From: Ollibium composti
GTDB taxonomy: Bacteria > Pseudomonadota > Alphaproteobacteria > Rhizobiales > Rhizobiaceae
Length of the DNA stretch: 64,000 nucleotides
Assembly (NCBI RefSeq): GCF_004801285.1
Contig: NZ_SSNY01000003.1
Span: forward strand, 372,001-436,000
Direction of reading: 5' to 3'
Positions within the stretch are counted from its first letter, which is position 1. Each line of letters begins with the position of its first letter. The position numbers and the translations under genes are program-made. The notes below the pieces were generated by a model that worked only from the letters and a program-made list of their open reading frames with translations, was not told the DNA's origin and ran no database searches. Positions 1-8,967 of this stretch are shown here, one piece after another.

Positions 1-953
1 GGCTGACGCGCTACCGGCCGCCGGAAGAAGGAAAGTTCGGCGACGTGATCGTGCGCAACGACACCGGCGTCACCGAGGGCTCGGAAATCTCGATGTTCTA
101 CGATCCGATGATCGCCAAGCTGTGCACCTGGGCGCCGACCCGTGCGGAGGCGATCGACGCCATGTCGGAAGCGCTGGACGAGTTCGTCGTTGACGGCATC
201 GAGCACAACATCCCGTTCCTGTCGGCCCTGATGCAGCATCCGCGCTGGCGTGAGGGGCGGCTTTCCACAGGCTTCATCGCCGAGGAATATCCCGACGGTT
301 TCGCGCCGATCGAGCCGGGTGCCGACGACAAGGCGGTGCTGGCAGCCATCGCCACGGCCGTCGAGATCCTGCGCCGCGACAGGCTCGACCGGCTGACCGG
401 CCGGCTGGCCCCGCATTCGGGCGCGCTGAAGACGGAATGGGTGGTCAAGATCGGCGGCGACTATCTCGCCGTCTCCATCCGCGACGGCATGGTTTCGATT
501 CCCATGGAGATCGACCTGTCGGTCGAGGGCGGCAAGCCTTTCACCGTGACATCCGAATGGCGGCCCGGCGAGGCGGTGTGGCGCGGCACGGTCGGCGGCC
601 GCTCGATCGCAGCCCAGCTTCGGCCGCTGCCGAACGGCCTGCGCATTGCTTGGAAAGGCATGTCGGTCAATGCTTTGACTATGCTGCCGCGCACCGCCGA
701 GCTGGAACGGCTGATGCCGGTGAAGCTGCCGCCCGACACGTCGAAGCTGCTCCTGTGTCCGATGCCGGGCCTTGTCGTTTCCATCTCCGTCGCCGAAGGG
801 CAGGAGGTCAAGGCCGGCGAGACGCTTGCCGTGGTCGAGGCGATGAAGATGGAAAACGTACTGCGCGCCGAGCGCGACCTGACCGTCGCCAAGCTGAACG
901 CCAAGCCCGGCGACAGCCTTGCGGTCGATGCCGTCATCATGGAGTTCGCTTAG
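1..953 (+). CDS. pccA: Propionyl/acetyl-CoA carboxylase biotin-carrying alpha subunit, C-terminal part
   Basis: The 5' end is cut by the window edge; the reading frame is open from base 3 and about 316 residues are visible. The product is the C-terminal half of an acyl-CoA carboxylase alpha subunit: the end of the biotin carboxylase domain, a linker/BT region, and a C-terminal biotinyl domain. The biotin-attachment motif AMKMEN lies about 35 residues before the stop, the usual distance for this family. The enzyme carboxylates propionyl-CoA to methylmalonyl-CoA with a separate beta subunit. Propionyl-CoA specificity is inferred from the general architecture; acetyl- or methylcrotonyl-CoA cannot be excluded without the N-terminus and neighbours. 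Confidence 0.9.
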   Translation, partial: LTRYRPPEEGKFGDVIVRNDTGVTEGSEISMFYDPMIAKLCTWAPTRAEAIDAMSEALDEFVVDGIEHNIPFLSALMQHPRWREGRLSTGFIAEEYPDGFAPIEPGADDKAVLAAIATAVEILRRDRLDRLTGRLAPHSGALKTEWVVKIGGDYLAVSIRDGMVSIPMEIDLSVEGGKPFTVTSEWRPGEAVWRGTVGGRSIAAQLRPLPNGLRIAWKGMSVNALTMLPRTAELERLMPVKLPPDTSKLLLCPMPGLVVSISVAEGQEVKAGETLAVVEAMKMENVLRAERDLTVAKLNAKPGDSLAVDAVIMEFA

Positions 954-1050
954 GCTTGTGCTGTGAACTGGGGAATGTTCGGCTGGCATCGCCGGGCCGG
1001 GACTAATACATTCGGGCCCGATCCCGAGTCCTTGCAAGCTGCGCGAACCC

Positions 1051-4000
1051 ATGTCGGATGAAAGACTTCCCCGCGACCCCCTGAAGCGCGAGGCGCTTGT
1101 GCAGGCGGCCAAGCCGGAAAGGCCGACCCGTCCCTTCATTCATCTGCGCGTGCATTCCGCCTATTCGCTGCTGGAAGGGGCCTTGCAGCTCGGCAAGATC
1201 GTCGGCCATGCCTTGAAGGACGAGGCGCCGGCCATCGCCGTCACCGACACCAACAACCTGTTCGGCGCGCTGGAATTCGCCCAGAAGGCGGTGAAGGACG
1301 GCGTCCAGCCCATCGTCGGCTGCCAGCTCGACCTGGCGTTCTCGGGCGAGCCCGCCGACGGCCAGCGCGACCGGCGCCGGTCCGGTCCCGACTTGCGCCC
1401 CGTGGTGCTGATCGCGGCGAGCGAGGCCGGCTACGCCAATCTCGTGCGGCTGGTCAGCCGCGTCTATCTCGACACGCCCTCGGGCGAGGCGCTGCATATA
1501 TCCACCGACATGCTGACAGCCTTGGCTGAGGGCATCATATGCCTGACCGGCGGGCCGCGCGGGCCGATCGGCAAGGCGCTCGGCGACGGCCACGCCGAAC
1601 TGGCCGAGAGCCGCCTTCTGGCGCTCAAGAGCCTGTTCGGCGACCGGCTCTATGTCGAGCTGGAGCGCATGGGGGGCTATGACCGGGCGATCGAGAAGGC
1701 CACACTGGAACTGGCCTATCGGCACGAATTGCCGCTGGTCGCCACCAACGAGGCGTTCTTCCAGGCGCGCGAGGACTATGAGGCGCATGACGCACTGATC
1801 GCCATCGCCGAGGGCGCGGTGGTCGCGGCCGACGACCGGCGCCGGCTGTCGCCCGACAATCACCTGAAGTCTCAGGCCGAGATGGCGGCCTTGTTCGCCG
1901 ATCTGCCAGAAGCGATCGACAACACCGTCGAGATCGCGCTGCGCTGCTCCTATTATCCGGTGAACCGCAAGCCGATCCTGCCGCGTTTCGCCGGCGCTGG
2001 CGTCGCCGACCCGGAGGCCGCCGAAAGGGCGGAAGCGGAGGAATTGAAACGTCAGGCGCGCGAAGGGCTTGTGAAGCGGCTGGCCGCACACGGCCCCACA
2101 GCCGGCCATACGCAAGAGGACTACGACAAGCGGCTGGAATACGAGCTGGGCATCATCGAGAAGATGAAGTTCCCCGGCTACTTCCTGATCGTCTCGGACT
2201 TTATCAAGTGGGCGAAGGCGCAGGACATTCCCGTCGGGCCGGGGCGCGGCTCCGGCGCCGGCAGCCTCGTCGCCTACGCCCTCACCATCACCGACATCGA
2301 CCCGTTGCGTTTCTCGCTGCTGTTCGAGCGCTTCCTCAACCCCGACCGCGTGTCGATGCCCGACTTCGACATCGACTTCTGCCAGGACCGGCGTGAGGAG
2401 GTCATCCACTACGTGCAGGGCAAATACGGCCGCGACCAGGTCGGCCAGATCATCACCTTCGGAACCTTGCAGGCGAGGGCGGTGCTGCGCGACGTCGGCC
2501 GCGTGCTGCAGATGCCCTATGGCCAGGTGGACCGCCTGACCAAGATGGTGCCGCAGAACCCGGCCAATCCGGTCAAGCTGGCCGACGCCATCGCCAACGA
2601 GCCACGCTTCGCCGAGGAGGCGGAGAAGGAGCCGGTCGTCCAGACGTTGCTTGCCATGGCGCAGAAGCTGGAAGGGCTTTATCGCCATGCCTCCACGCAC
2701 GCCGCCGGCATCGTCATTGGCGACAGGCCGCTGTCTGAGCTGGTGCCGATGTACCGCGATCCGCGCTCGGACATGCCGGTCACCCAGTTCAACATGAAAT
2801 ATGTCGAGCAGGCGGGACTGGTGAAGTTCGACTTCCTCGGCCTGAAGACGCTGACGGTGCTCGACATCGCCGTCAAGCTGATCCGCCGGCGCGGCGTGGA
2901 CATCGATCTGGCGCATATCCCGCTTGATGACGAGAAGACCTATTCCATGCTGTCGCGCGGCGAGGTTGTCGGCGTGTTCCAGGTGGAAAGCGCGGGCATG
3001 CGCAAGGCGCTGATCGGCATGAAGCCGGATCGCATCGAGGACCTGATCGCGCTGGTGGCGCTCTATCGCCCCGGTCCGATGGAGAACATCCCGACCTACA
3101 ATGCGAGAAAGCACGGCGAGGAGGAGACCGCCTCCATCCATCCCAAGATCGACCATCTGGTGAAGGAGACGCAAGGCGTCATCGTCTACCAGGAGCAGGT
3201 CATGCAGATCGCGCAGGAACTGGCCGGCTATTCGCTCGGCGAAGCCGACCTGTTGCGCCGCGCCATGGGCAAGAAGATCCGCGCCGAGATGGACAAGCAG
3301 CGCGAGCGCTTCGTTTCCGGCGCCGTCGAGCGCGGCGTTTCCAAGCCGCAGGCCGACTTCATTTTCGACCTTCTGGCCAAGTTCGCCGACTACGGCTTCA
3401 ACAAGTCGCACGCCGCCGCCTATGCGGTCGTGTCCTACCAGACGGCCTACCTGAAGGCGCATTATCCGGTCGAGTTCCTCGCGGCCTCGATGACGCTCGA
3501 CATGGCCAACACCGACAAGCTGGCCGACTTCCGGCAGGACGCGATGCGTCTCGACATCGAGGTGATGGCACCTTCGGTGCAAACCTCGTTCCGCGACTTC
3601 GAGGTAGCGGAAAACCGCATCTTTTATTCGTTGGCTGCCATCAAGGGCGTCGGCGACGCCGCCGTTCATCACATCGTCGAAAGGCGCGGCGACAAGCCGT
3701 TCAAGAGCCTCGCCGACTTTTGCGAGCGGATCGACCCCAAGATCGTGGGAAAACGCGTTTTCGAAAGCCTGACCATGGCCGGCGCGCTGGATTGCTTCGG
3801 CCATGATCGCGCCGCCATGATGGCCGGTGTCGATCGCATGATGGGGCTGGCCGCCCTTGCGCATGAGAACGCCGTGCTCGGCCAGGCCGATATTTTCGGT
3901 GCTTCGCTGGGGGCGCAATCGCAGGCGCTGGCGTTGCCGCCCGCCGAGCCGTGGCTGCCGGCGGACAGGCTGCACCGCGAATTCCAGGTCGTCGGCTTCT

Positions 4001-4578
4001 ATCTCTCCGCGCACCCGCTGGATGAGTACAAGGCGGTGATGGAAAAGTTGCGCGTGCAGAACTGGGCGGAGTTTTCCGCCGCCGTCAAGCGCGGCGCCAC
4101 GGCCGGCCGGCTGGCTGGCACCGTGACCTCGAAGCAGGAGCGCAAGACCCGCACCGGCAACAAGATGGGCGTCGTCAATTTTTCCGACATGACCGGCCAG
4201 TACGAGGCCGTGATGTTTTCCGAGACGCTGGTGCAGTATCGCGACATGCTGGAGCCCGGCAAATCGGTGGTCATCACCGTTTCGGCGGAAGACCGGCCGG
4301 AAGGCATCAACATGCGCATCCAGACCGTGCAATCACTGGACGATATGGCCGGCCAGGTGCAGAAATCGCTGCGCATTTTCCTGCGCGATGCCGGCCCCGT
4401 CGGCACGCTGGCCAGCCAGCTCGGCGTGAAGGGCGAAGGGCAGGTGAGCTTCGTCATCATCAAGGGCGATGCCCAGGGCGAGGTCGAGGTCGCGCTTCCG
4501 GATCGCTATCGCATCGGCCCGCGCGAAGCGTCCGCCCTGCGCGCCGTTCCGGGCGTGGTTGAAGTGGAACTGGTGTGA
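1051..4578 (+). CDS. dnaE: DNA polymerase III alpha subunit
   Basis: This 1175-residue protein is the replicative polymerase catalytic subunit. It starts with a PHP domain (HLRVHSAYSLLEG near residue 30), followed by the polymerase core with the catalytic acidic motif PDFDIDF near residue 437. A KFADYGFNKSHAAAY segment lies near residue 780, then a helix-hairpin-helix region, and an OB-fold in the last 200 residues. Full length and this layout fit DnaE1 of alphaproteobacteria rather than the shorter error-prone DnaE2/ImuC. The ATG start is the first in frame, 97 bases after pccA. The stop overlaps the GTG start of the next gene by four bases, so the two are probably translationally coupled. 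Confidence 0.97.
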   Translation: MSDERLPRDPLKREALVQAAKPERPTRPFIHLRVHSAYSLLEGALQLGKIVGHALKDEAPAIAVTDTNNLFGALEFAQKAVKDGVQPIVGCQLDLAFSGEPADGQRDRRRSGPDLRPVVLIAASEAGYANLVRLVSRVYLDTPSGEALHISTDMLTALAEGIICLTGGPRGPIGKALGDGHAELAESRLLALKSLFGDRLYVELERMGGYDRAIEKATLELAYRHELPLVATNEAFFQAREDYEAHDALIAIAEGAVVAADDRRRLSPDNHLKSQAEMAALFADLPEAIDNTVEIALRCSYYPVNRKPILPRFAGAGVADPEAAERAEAEELKRQAREGLVKRLAAHGPTAGHTQEDYDKRLEYELGIIEKMKFPGYFLIVSDFIKWAKAQDIPVGPGRGSGAGSLVAYALTITDIDPLRFSLLFERFLNPDRVSMPDFDIDFCQDRREEVIHYVQGKYGRDQVGQIITFGTLQARAVLRDVGRVLQMPYGQVDRLTKMVPQNPANPVKLADAIANEPRFAEEAEKEPVVQTLLAMAQKLEGLYRHASTHAAGIVIGDRPLSELVPMYRDPRSDMPVTQFNMKYVEQAGLVKFDFLGLKTLTVLDIAVKLIRRRGVDIDLAHIPLDDEKTYSMLSRGEVVGVFQVESAGMRKALIGMKPDRIEDLIALVALYRPGPMENIPTYNARKHGEEETASIHPKIDHLVKETQGVIVYQEQVMQIAQELAGYSLGEADLLRRAMGKKIRAEMDKQRERFVSGAVERGVSKPQADFIFDLLAKFADYGFNKSHAAAYAVVSYQTAYLKAHYPVEFLAASMTLDMANTDKLADFRQDAMRLDIEVMAPSVQTSFRDFEVAENRIFYSLAAIKGVGDAAVHHIVERRGDKPFKSLADFCERIDPKIVGKRVFESLTMAGALDCFGHDRAAMMAGVDRMMGLAALAHENAVLGQADIFGASLGAQSQALALPPAEPWLPADRLHREFQVVGFYLSAHPLDEYKAVMEKLRVQNWAEFSAAVKRGATAGRLAGTVTSKQERKTRTGNKMGVVNFSDMTGQYEAVMFSETLVQYRDMLEPGKSVVITVSAEDRPEGINMRIQTVQSLDDMAGQVQKSLRIFLRDAGPVGTLASQLGVKGEGQVSFVIIKGDAQGEVEVALPDRYRIGPREASALRAVPGVVEVELV

Positions 4579-5378
4579 CCGGCGCCGAAGCCAAGGAACA
4601 GGAGCAACGGACCGGCCTGGCGCGGCTGCGCGATATCTTGCGCAAGCTCTACCACGGCACGTCGCCGGCCGCGTTTCGCTTCCAGTTCGCGGCCATCATC
4701 GTCGATCTGGCGATCATCGCCTTCTTCATAGCGACGCCGGTGCTGCAGGAATCGCGGTCGTTCCTGTGGCTGGACTATATGGTGGCGGCTCTCGTCGCCG
4801 CCGATCTCGGTGCCCGGTTGCTCGCTTCCACCGATCCGCTCAGGCTGATGAAGCAGCCCGCCTCATGGGTGGACGTTTTCATCCTCGTCACCCTGCTTTT
4901 CCCGACTGCGCTCGCCAATCTCGGCTTCCTGCGTATTCTGCGCCTGTGGTCGCTGTCGCGCGGCGGCGCGATCTGGCGCCATTTCAGGCGTGGTAAGGTG
5001 CGCGAATGGCGCGATGCCAGCCAGGCCGTGGTCAACCTGGTGACGTTCCTGCTGGTGGTTACAGGCTTCGTCTACACCTTTTTCTTTCGCACCGGCGCCG
5101 GCATCGCTGGCTATGTCGACGCGATGTATTTCACGGTCGCGACGATAACCACGACCGGCTTCGGCGATCTCGTGCTGCCGGGCGTGGCGGGCAAGCTCAC
5201 CGCCATCGTCACCATGCTCATCGGTATCTCGCTGTTCGTGCGATTGGCACAGGCGATCTTCAGGCCCTACAAGGTCTATTTCCCGTGCCCGCAATGCGGC
5301 CTGTCGCGCCACGAACCGGACGCCGTGCATTGCAAGGCCTGCGGCCACTTGCTCAAGATTCCCGACGAGGGGCAGTAG
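4575..5378 (+). CDS. Small ion channel with potassium-type selectivity filter and C-terminal zinc ribbon
   Basis: This 267-residue membrane protein begins with a GTG that overlaps the dnaE stop (GTGA). Hydrophobic segments fall near residues 38-57, 63-85, 97-116, 150-170 and 205-228. A pore loop precedes TTTGFGD (residues 192-198), a potassium-channel-type filter. The segment around residues 119-130 (RILRLWSLSR) has spaced arginines like an S4 helix, so it resembles a small voltage-gated-type channel. After the last helix there are two Cys-x2-Cys pairs (C238/C241 and C253/C256), forming a zinc ribbon that should be cytoplasmic. Potassium selectivity is inferred from the filter; gating and the role of the ribbon are unknown. 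Confidence 0.85.
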   Translation: MTGAEAKEQEQRTGLARLRDILRKLYHGTSPAAFRFQFAAIIVDLAIIAFFIATPVLQESRSFLWLDYMVAALVAADLGARLLASTDPLRLMKQPASWVDVFILVTLLFPTALANLGFLRILRLWSLSRGGAIWRHFRRGKVREWRDASQAVVNLVTFLLVVTGFVYTFFFRTGAGIAGYVDAMYFTVATITTTGFGDLVLPGVAGKLTAIVTMLIGISLFVRLAQAIFRPYKVYFPCPQCGLSRHEPDAVHCKACGHLLKIPDEGQ

Positions 5379-5392
5379 TTGGCGGCTACGCG

Positions 5393-6274
5393 TCAGCTTG
5401 CCGCCGCCTCGGCCGGCCCCGGCTGGCGGCGCTGGATGTTGAGCAGGTTGCCGGACAGCACCAATACGGCGCCGAGCGCCGTAAAGGCGTCGATCTGCTC
5501 GGAATAGACCGCCCAGCCAAGCAGGGCTGATAGCGGCACGCGCAGGAAATCCATCGGCGACACCAGCGTCGCATCGGCATAGGTCAGCGCCCGCGCCAGG
5601 CACAGGTGCGACGACATGCCTGAAAAGGCGATGACCACGATCCAAGGCCACAGGTAAAGCGGTGGGTTCTGCCATTCGTAGAGGGCGGGAACCAGCCCGA
5701 TGGCGGATTGCACGACCAGCATCCAGAAGATGATGCGCAGCACCCTGTCCGTCCGCGTCAGCGATTTTACCATCACCACCGACATGCCGAAGCAGACCGC
5801 GGCTCCCAGCACCACCAGATGGCCGGTGCTGAGCGACCCCGCGCTCGGTCGCACAATGATGACGACGCCGATCAGGCCGAGTACGACGGACGCGATACGC
5901 GCCTTGTCGAGTTTCTCGCCGAGGAAGGCTACGGCCAGCAGGGCCGTCCAGATCGGCGTCGTGAATTCGATCGAGACCAGAACGCCGAGCGGGATGAGCG
6001 TCAGCGCATAGAGCCATGCGCCCTGGCCGACATAGTGGACGGCGTTTCGCGCGATGTGGAGAGGAAGGCGCGACGAGCGCATCGATGCGAACCCTCCGGT
6101 GGCCAGCACCGCCGGAAGCAGGATGAACCAGCCGATCACCGAGCGCAGTTCCAGCACCTGGAAGACGTTGAGGATTCGCGTCGTTTCGCGCCCGGCAACC
6201 GACATCGCCAGGAAGGAAGCGATCGACAAGGCCATCCAGAAGGCGGCTTTCGCGATGGAGGGTTGAGGTGCCAT
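5393..6274 (-). CDS. DMT/EamA-family membrane transporter
   Basis: About 293 residues with ten hydrophobic segments and two tandem EamA repeats, typical of the drug/metabolite transporter superfamily (RhaT/RarD-like inner-membrane exporters). I chose the ATG giving MAPQPSIAKAAFW because hydrophobic helix 1 begins directly after it; the open frame extends further upstream but with no membrane or family-like sequence. Substrate is unknown: members export amino acids, nucleosides or drugs. The gene is convergent with the channel gene, with only 14 bases between stops, and divergent from the next secreted-protein gene. Confidence 0.85.
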   Translation of the reverse strand: MAPQPSIAKAAFWMALSIASFLAMSVAGRETTRILNVFQVLELRSVIGWFILLPAVLATGGFASMRSSRLPLHIARNAVHYVGQGAWLYALTLIPLGVLVSIEFTTPIWTALLAVAFLGEKLDKARIASVVLGLIGVVIIVRPSAGSLSTGHLVVLGAAVCFGMSVVMVKSLTRTDRVLRIIFWMLVVQSAIGLVPALYEWQNPPLYLWPWIVVIAFSGMSSHLCLARALTYADATLVSPMDFLRVPLSALLGWAVYSEQIDAFTALGAVLVLSGNLLNIQRRQPGPAEAAAS

Positions 6275-6419
6275 CGCCGCTCTGTGACAGGCTCGCGGTC
6301 GGGCCGCAATCGCTATCGGGAAATCTTCGCATGGGCCAGAGCCCGCGTAACGAAAAGGAACCTGGCTTGGCCGGCAGCGTTGCGCCCGGTACTTTCCGGA
6401 AACGGGACAGGAGAACACA

Positions 6420-6929
6420 TTGAGATCGATCCTGCATATCATGGCCCTGGTCGGCTGCGTGATGGCCGGTGCGGGTTCGGCCCGTGCCGACGAATCGGCT
6501 TTCCTGAAGTCGATGGAGGGCAGTTGGGCAGGCAAAGGCTCGGTCAAGGTGCGTATCACGGCGCCGACGATCCGTGTTTCCTGCAAATTCAAGTCGACTG
6601 CCGCCGCCGACTCTCTGGCGCTGGATGGCGACTGCCGGGGGCTCCTTGTCTTCTCCAGACATTTCAGTGCGACGCTGAAATCCAGCGGCTCAAAATATTC
6701 GGGCTCTTATGTCGGTTCCGCGACCGGTCCTGCGGGGCTGAATGGCGTGCGCAAGGGCAGCGCGATCAATCTCGGCATCACCTGGGCAAAGCCGGTCAAC
6801 GGCGACCGCACCGCCAGGATGACGGTCGAGAAAAACGGCGACGACGGCATGACGCTGACCACGACCGACACTGATCTCAGGACCGGCGAGGCCGTGGTGA
6901 CCAGCCGGATCGAACTGAAGCGCATGTGA
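6420..6929 (+). CDS. Hypothetical secreted protein
   Basis: 169 residues with a clear signal peptide: a hydrophobic core over residues 4-17 and likely cleavage after ARA, near residue 23. The start is a TTG, chosen because an AGGAG Shine-Dalgarno sequence sits seven bases before it and the signal peptide begins directly afterwards. The mature part is rich in Ser/Thr, Gly and Lys, has alternating beta-type pattern and two cysteines (near residues 59 and 75) that could form a disulfide. I do not recognise the family from sequence alone. It is most likely periplasmic. It stands alone between the DMT transporter and dinB. Confidence 0.75.
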   Translation: MRSILHIMALVGCVMAGAGSARADESAFLKSMEGSWAGKGSVKVRITAPTIRVSCKFKSTAAADSLALDGDCRGLLVFSRHFSATLKSSGSKYSGSYVGSATGPAGLNGVRKGSAINLGITWAKPVNGDRTARMTVEKNGDDGMTLTTTDTDLRTGEAVVTSRIELKRM

Positions 6930-6968
6930 ATCGTTGGACGGCCGGCGCGTTGCTGGGTCGGCAGGCTT

Positions 6969-8321
6969 CTAGATTCGCTCCCAAGGGTGCTGGACTTCCG
7001 GTCCCTCGTCCTCGTCGGGTCGGGCCGGGCGGCCGCGATGCCCCTTGCCGAAGGTGTAGCCCGTCTCGACCGCCTTGCCGCCGAACTTGTCACGCAGTGC
7101 GTCGATGGCGCCTTCGGCAAGCGCGCGCTTGCGCGCCTGCACGTCCACGAGGTCGGGCGGATCGGCCTTGCCGTCGTCCGAAATGTCGCTGACGCCGATG
7201 CCGAGCAGCCGGTAGCGGGTGCCGTCCATCTCGCGGCGCAACAGGTCGAGGCCGGTGGAGAAGATGCGGTCGGCCAGCCGCGTCGGGTCGCCGAGCTGCC
7301 GGTTGCGGGTGCGGATTTTGAAATCGGCCGACTTCAGCTTGAGCACGACGGTGCGGCCGGCGAGCCCGGCTTTCCTCAGTCGCGCCGCCACCTTTTCCGA
7401 AAGCGACCGCAGCACCGGTACGAGGTCGTCCGCCGAGGCAAGGTCCATGTCGAAGGTCGTTTCGGCCGAAACGCTCTTGGTGTCGCGGTCGGCGTGGATG
7501 CGCCGGTCATCCTCGCCGCGCGCGAGGTGATAGAGCCGGTCGCCCATGGTGCCGTAGCGGCGCATCAGTTCGTTGCGCTCCATGCGCTGCAACTGGCCGA
7601 TCAGGCGGATGCCGTCGCGCTCCAGCACGGCGGCGAAGGCCTTGCCGACGCCCCAGATCAGCGTCACCGGCTGCTCGGCCAGAAACTCCTGCGCTTCCAC
7701 CTCGCCGATGATGGAGAAGCCGCGCGGCTTGCGGAAATCCGACGCCACCTTGGCGAGGAACTTGCAGTAGGAAAGACCGGTGGAGACGGTGATGCCGATC
7801 TCCTTTTCCACCTGCAGCGCGAAGCGCGCCAGCACGAGTGCCGGCGGCAAGCCGTGCAGCCTTTCTGTGCCGGCGAGGTCGAGGAAGGCTTCGTCGATCG
7901 AGATCGGTTCGACCAGCGGCGTCAGCGCCTGCATCATGGCGCGCACCTCTCGCCCGACGCGGACGTATTTTTCCATGTCCGGCTTGATGACGATCGCTTC
8001 CGGGCAGGCTTCCAGCGCCTTGAACATCGGCATGGCCGAGCGCACGCCCTGTATGCGGGCGATGTAGCAGGCAGTGGAAACCACGCCGCGCTTGCCGCCG
8101 CCGATGATGACGGGCTTGTCGCGCAGCGCCGGGTTGTCGCGCTTTTCGACCGCCGCATAGAAGGCGTCGCAGTCGATATGGGCCAGATGCAGCCCGTAGA
8201 GTTCGGCGTGGCGGGCGAGTCGGGGGCTGCCGCAGCGCTCGCAACGGCGGACCGGCCCGCTTTGCAATCGCAGGCAGTCGCGGCAGAAACCGTGTTCCGG
8301 ATCGTTGACAGGGATCGCCAT
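6969..8321 (-). CDS. dinB: DNA polymerase IV with N-terminal zinc finger
   Basis: Y-family translesion polymerase. A four-cysteine zinc finger (C13, C16, C27, C30 from the chosen start) precedes the polymerase, which has the metal-binding [12 protein letters not shown] motif and the second acidic motif SIDEAFLDL. Helix-hairpin-helix and little-finger regions follow. The protein is about 450 residues. An in-frame ATG exists 12 bases upstream (8333), but it lies inside the LexA box, so I prefer the downstream ATG starting MAIPVNDP. A promoter and a perfect SOS box lie just upstream, indicating control by LexA. It is divergent from the acetyltransferase gene. Confidence 0.95.
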   Translation of the reverse strand: MAIPVNDPEHGFCRDCLRLQSGPVRRCERCGSPRLARHAELYGLHLAHIDCDAFYAAVEKRDNPALRDKPVIIGGGKRGVVSTACYIARIQGVRSAMPMFKALEACPEAIVIKPDMEKYVRVGREVRAMMQALTPLVEPISIDEAFLDLAGTERLHGLPPALVLARFALQVEKEIGITVSTGLSYCKFLAKVASDFRKPRGFSIIGEVEAQEFLAEQPVTLIWGVGKAFAAVLERDGIRLIGQLQRMERNELMRRYGTMGDRLYHLARGEDDRRIHADRDTKSVSAETTFDMDLASADDLVPVLRSLSEKVAARLRKAGLAGRTVVLKLKSADFKIRTRNRQLGDPTRLADRIFSTGLDLLRREMDGTRYRLLGIGVSDISDDGKADPPDLVDVQARKRALAEGAIDALRDKFGGKAVETGYTFGKGHRGRPARPDEDEGPEVQHPWERI

Positions 8322-8327
8322 GGATGC

Positions 8328-8342
8328 GAACATAAAGAGAAC
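8328..8342 (-). promoter_or_regulatory. LexA operator (SOS box)
   Basis: The sequence is GAACATAAAGAGAAC on the plus strand, i.e. GTTC-N7-GTTC on the minus strand, an exact match to the alphaproteobacterial LexA consensus. It lies at the predicted transcription start of dinB, so a bound repressor would block initiation. It is also about 50 bases upstream of the divergent acetyltransferase start. Confidence 0.85.
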
Positions 8343-8350
8343 AATTGCAA

Positions 8351-8379
8351 ATCTAGTCTACATGATCGGACGGGACAAG
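8351..8379 (-). promoter_or_regulatory. Sigma-70-type promoter of dinB
   Basis: On the minus strand, a -35 element CTTGTC is separated by exactly 17 bases from a -10 element CTAGAT, close to the rhizobial consensus CTTGAC-N17-CTATAT. The expected start point is near 8344, directly next to the LexA box. Confidence 0.65.
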
Positions 8380-8391
8380 GCGACCGGACCC

Positions 8392-8967
8392 ATGGCCATT
8401 TCGATCGAACCGGTGACGGCGGAATTTTGGCCGGCCTTCGAGGATTTGTTCGGCAAGCAGGGCGCCTGCTATGGCTGCTGGTGCACGCATTTCCGGCTGC
8501 CGCCGGCGGTGCGCCGCGAGAACAATCGCGAGCGCAACAAGGATCACATTCGCTCGCGCATCGAGGTCGGGCCGCCGCCGGGCCTGCTTGCCTTCGACGA
8601 CGGACAGGCGGTCGGCTGGATGCAGGTCGGCCCGCGCGCCGACGTGCCGGAGTGGAACAATCAGGGCAGGGGATCGGCGCCGCTGGAGCAGGCAGACGCC
8701 GCCGATCCGGCCGTCTGGGCGATCTCGTGCTTCTTTATCCGTACGAAGGCACGCGGCCATGGTCTGACGCATCGGCTGGTGGAAGGCGGCGTCGGCTTCG
8801 CTCGGGAAAACGGCGCGCGCTACCTTGAGGCGTGCCCGATGGACCTTTCCAAGGATTCGCGTTCCATCGGCCTGTTCGTCGGCTCCTCGCGGGTGTTCGA
8901 GAAGGCCGGCTTCCACAGGATAGCGGAACGCAAGGCCGGTCGGCCGCTGATGCGGCTGGTACTTTAG
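8392..8967 (+). CDS. GNAT-family N-acetyltransferase
   Basis: About 191 residues with the pattern of a GNAT fold: a central region with AISCFFIRTKARGHGLTHRLVEGG resembles the acetyl-CoA binding motif A (R/Q-x2-G-x-G/A), followed by a C-terminal FEKAGF segment. An unusual cysteine cluster (CYGCWC) lies near residue 23. I chose the ATG giving MAISIEPVT; upstream in-frame ATGs at 8362 and 8305 would run into the dinB promoter and operator. Substrate is unknown. The stop overlaps that of the convergent HAD gene. Being divergent from dinB across the SOS box, it might be DNA-damage responsive. Confidence 0.8.
   Translation: MAISIEPVTAEFWPAFEDLFGKQGACYGCWCTHFRLPPAVRRENNRERNKDHIRSRIEVGPPPGLLAFDDGQAVGWMQVGPRADVPEWNNQGRGSAPLEQADAADPAVWAISCFFIRTKARGHGLTHRLVEGGVGFARENGARYLEACPMDLSKDSRSIGLFVGSSRVFEKAGFHRIAERKAGRPLMRLVL

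Noticed and set aside
967..990. GAAC-N8-GTTC upstream of dnaE as a LexA site
   Set aside because: The half-sites are inverted with an eight-base gap; the alphaproteobacterial LexA site is a direct repeat with seven bases between. dnaE1 is also normally not SOS-controlled.
1003..4332. Very long open frame (1109 codons) on the minus strand opposite dnaE
   Set aside because: It is the antisense shadow of a GC-rich gene. The predicted protein is full of His, Arg, Gln and Leu without any family pattern, while the plus strand encodes a complete DnaE.
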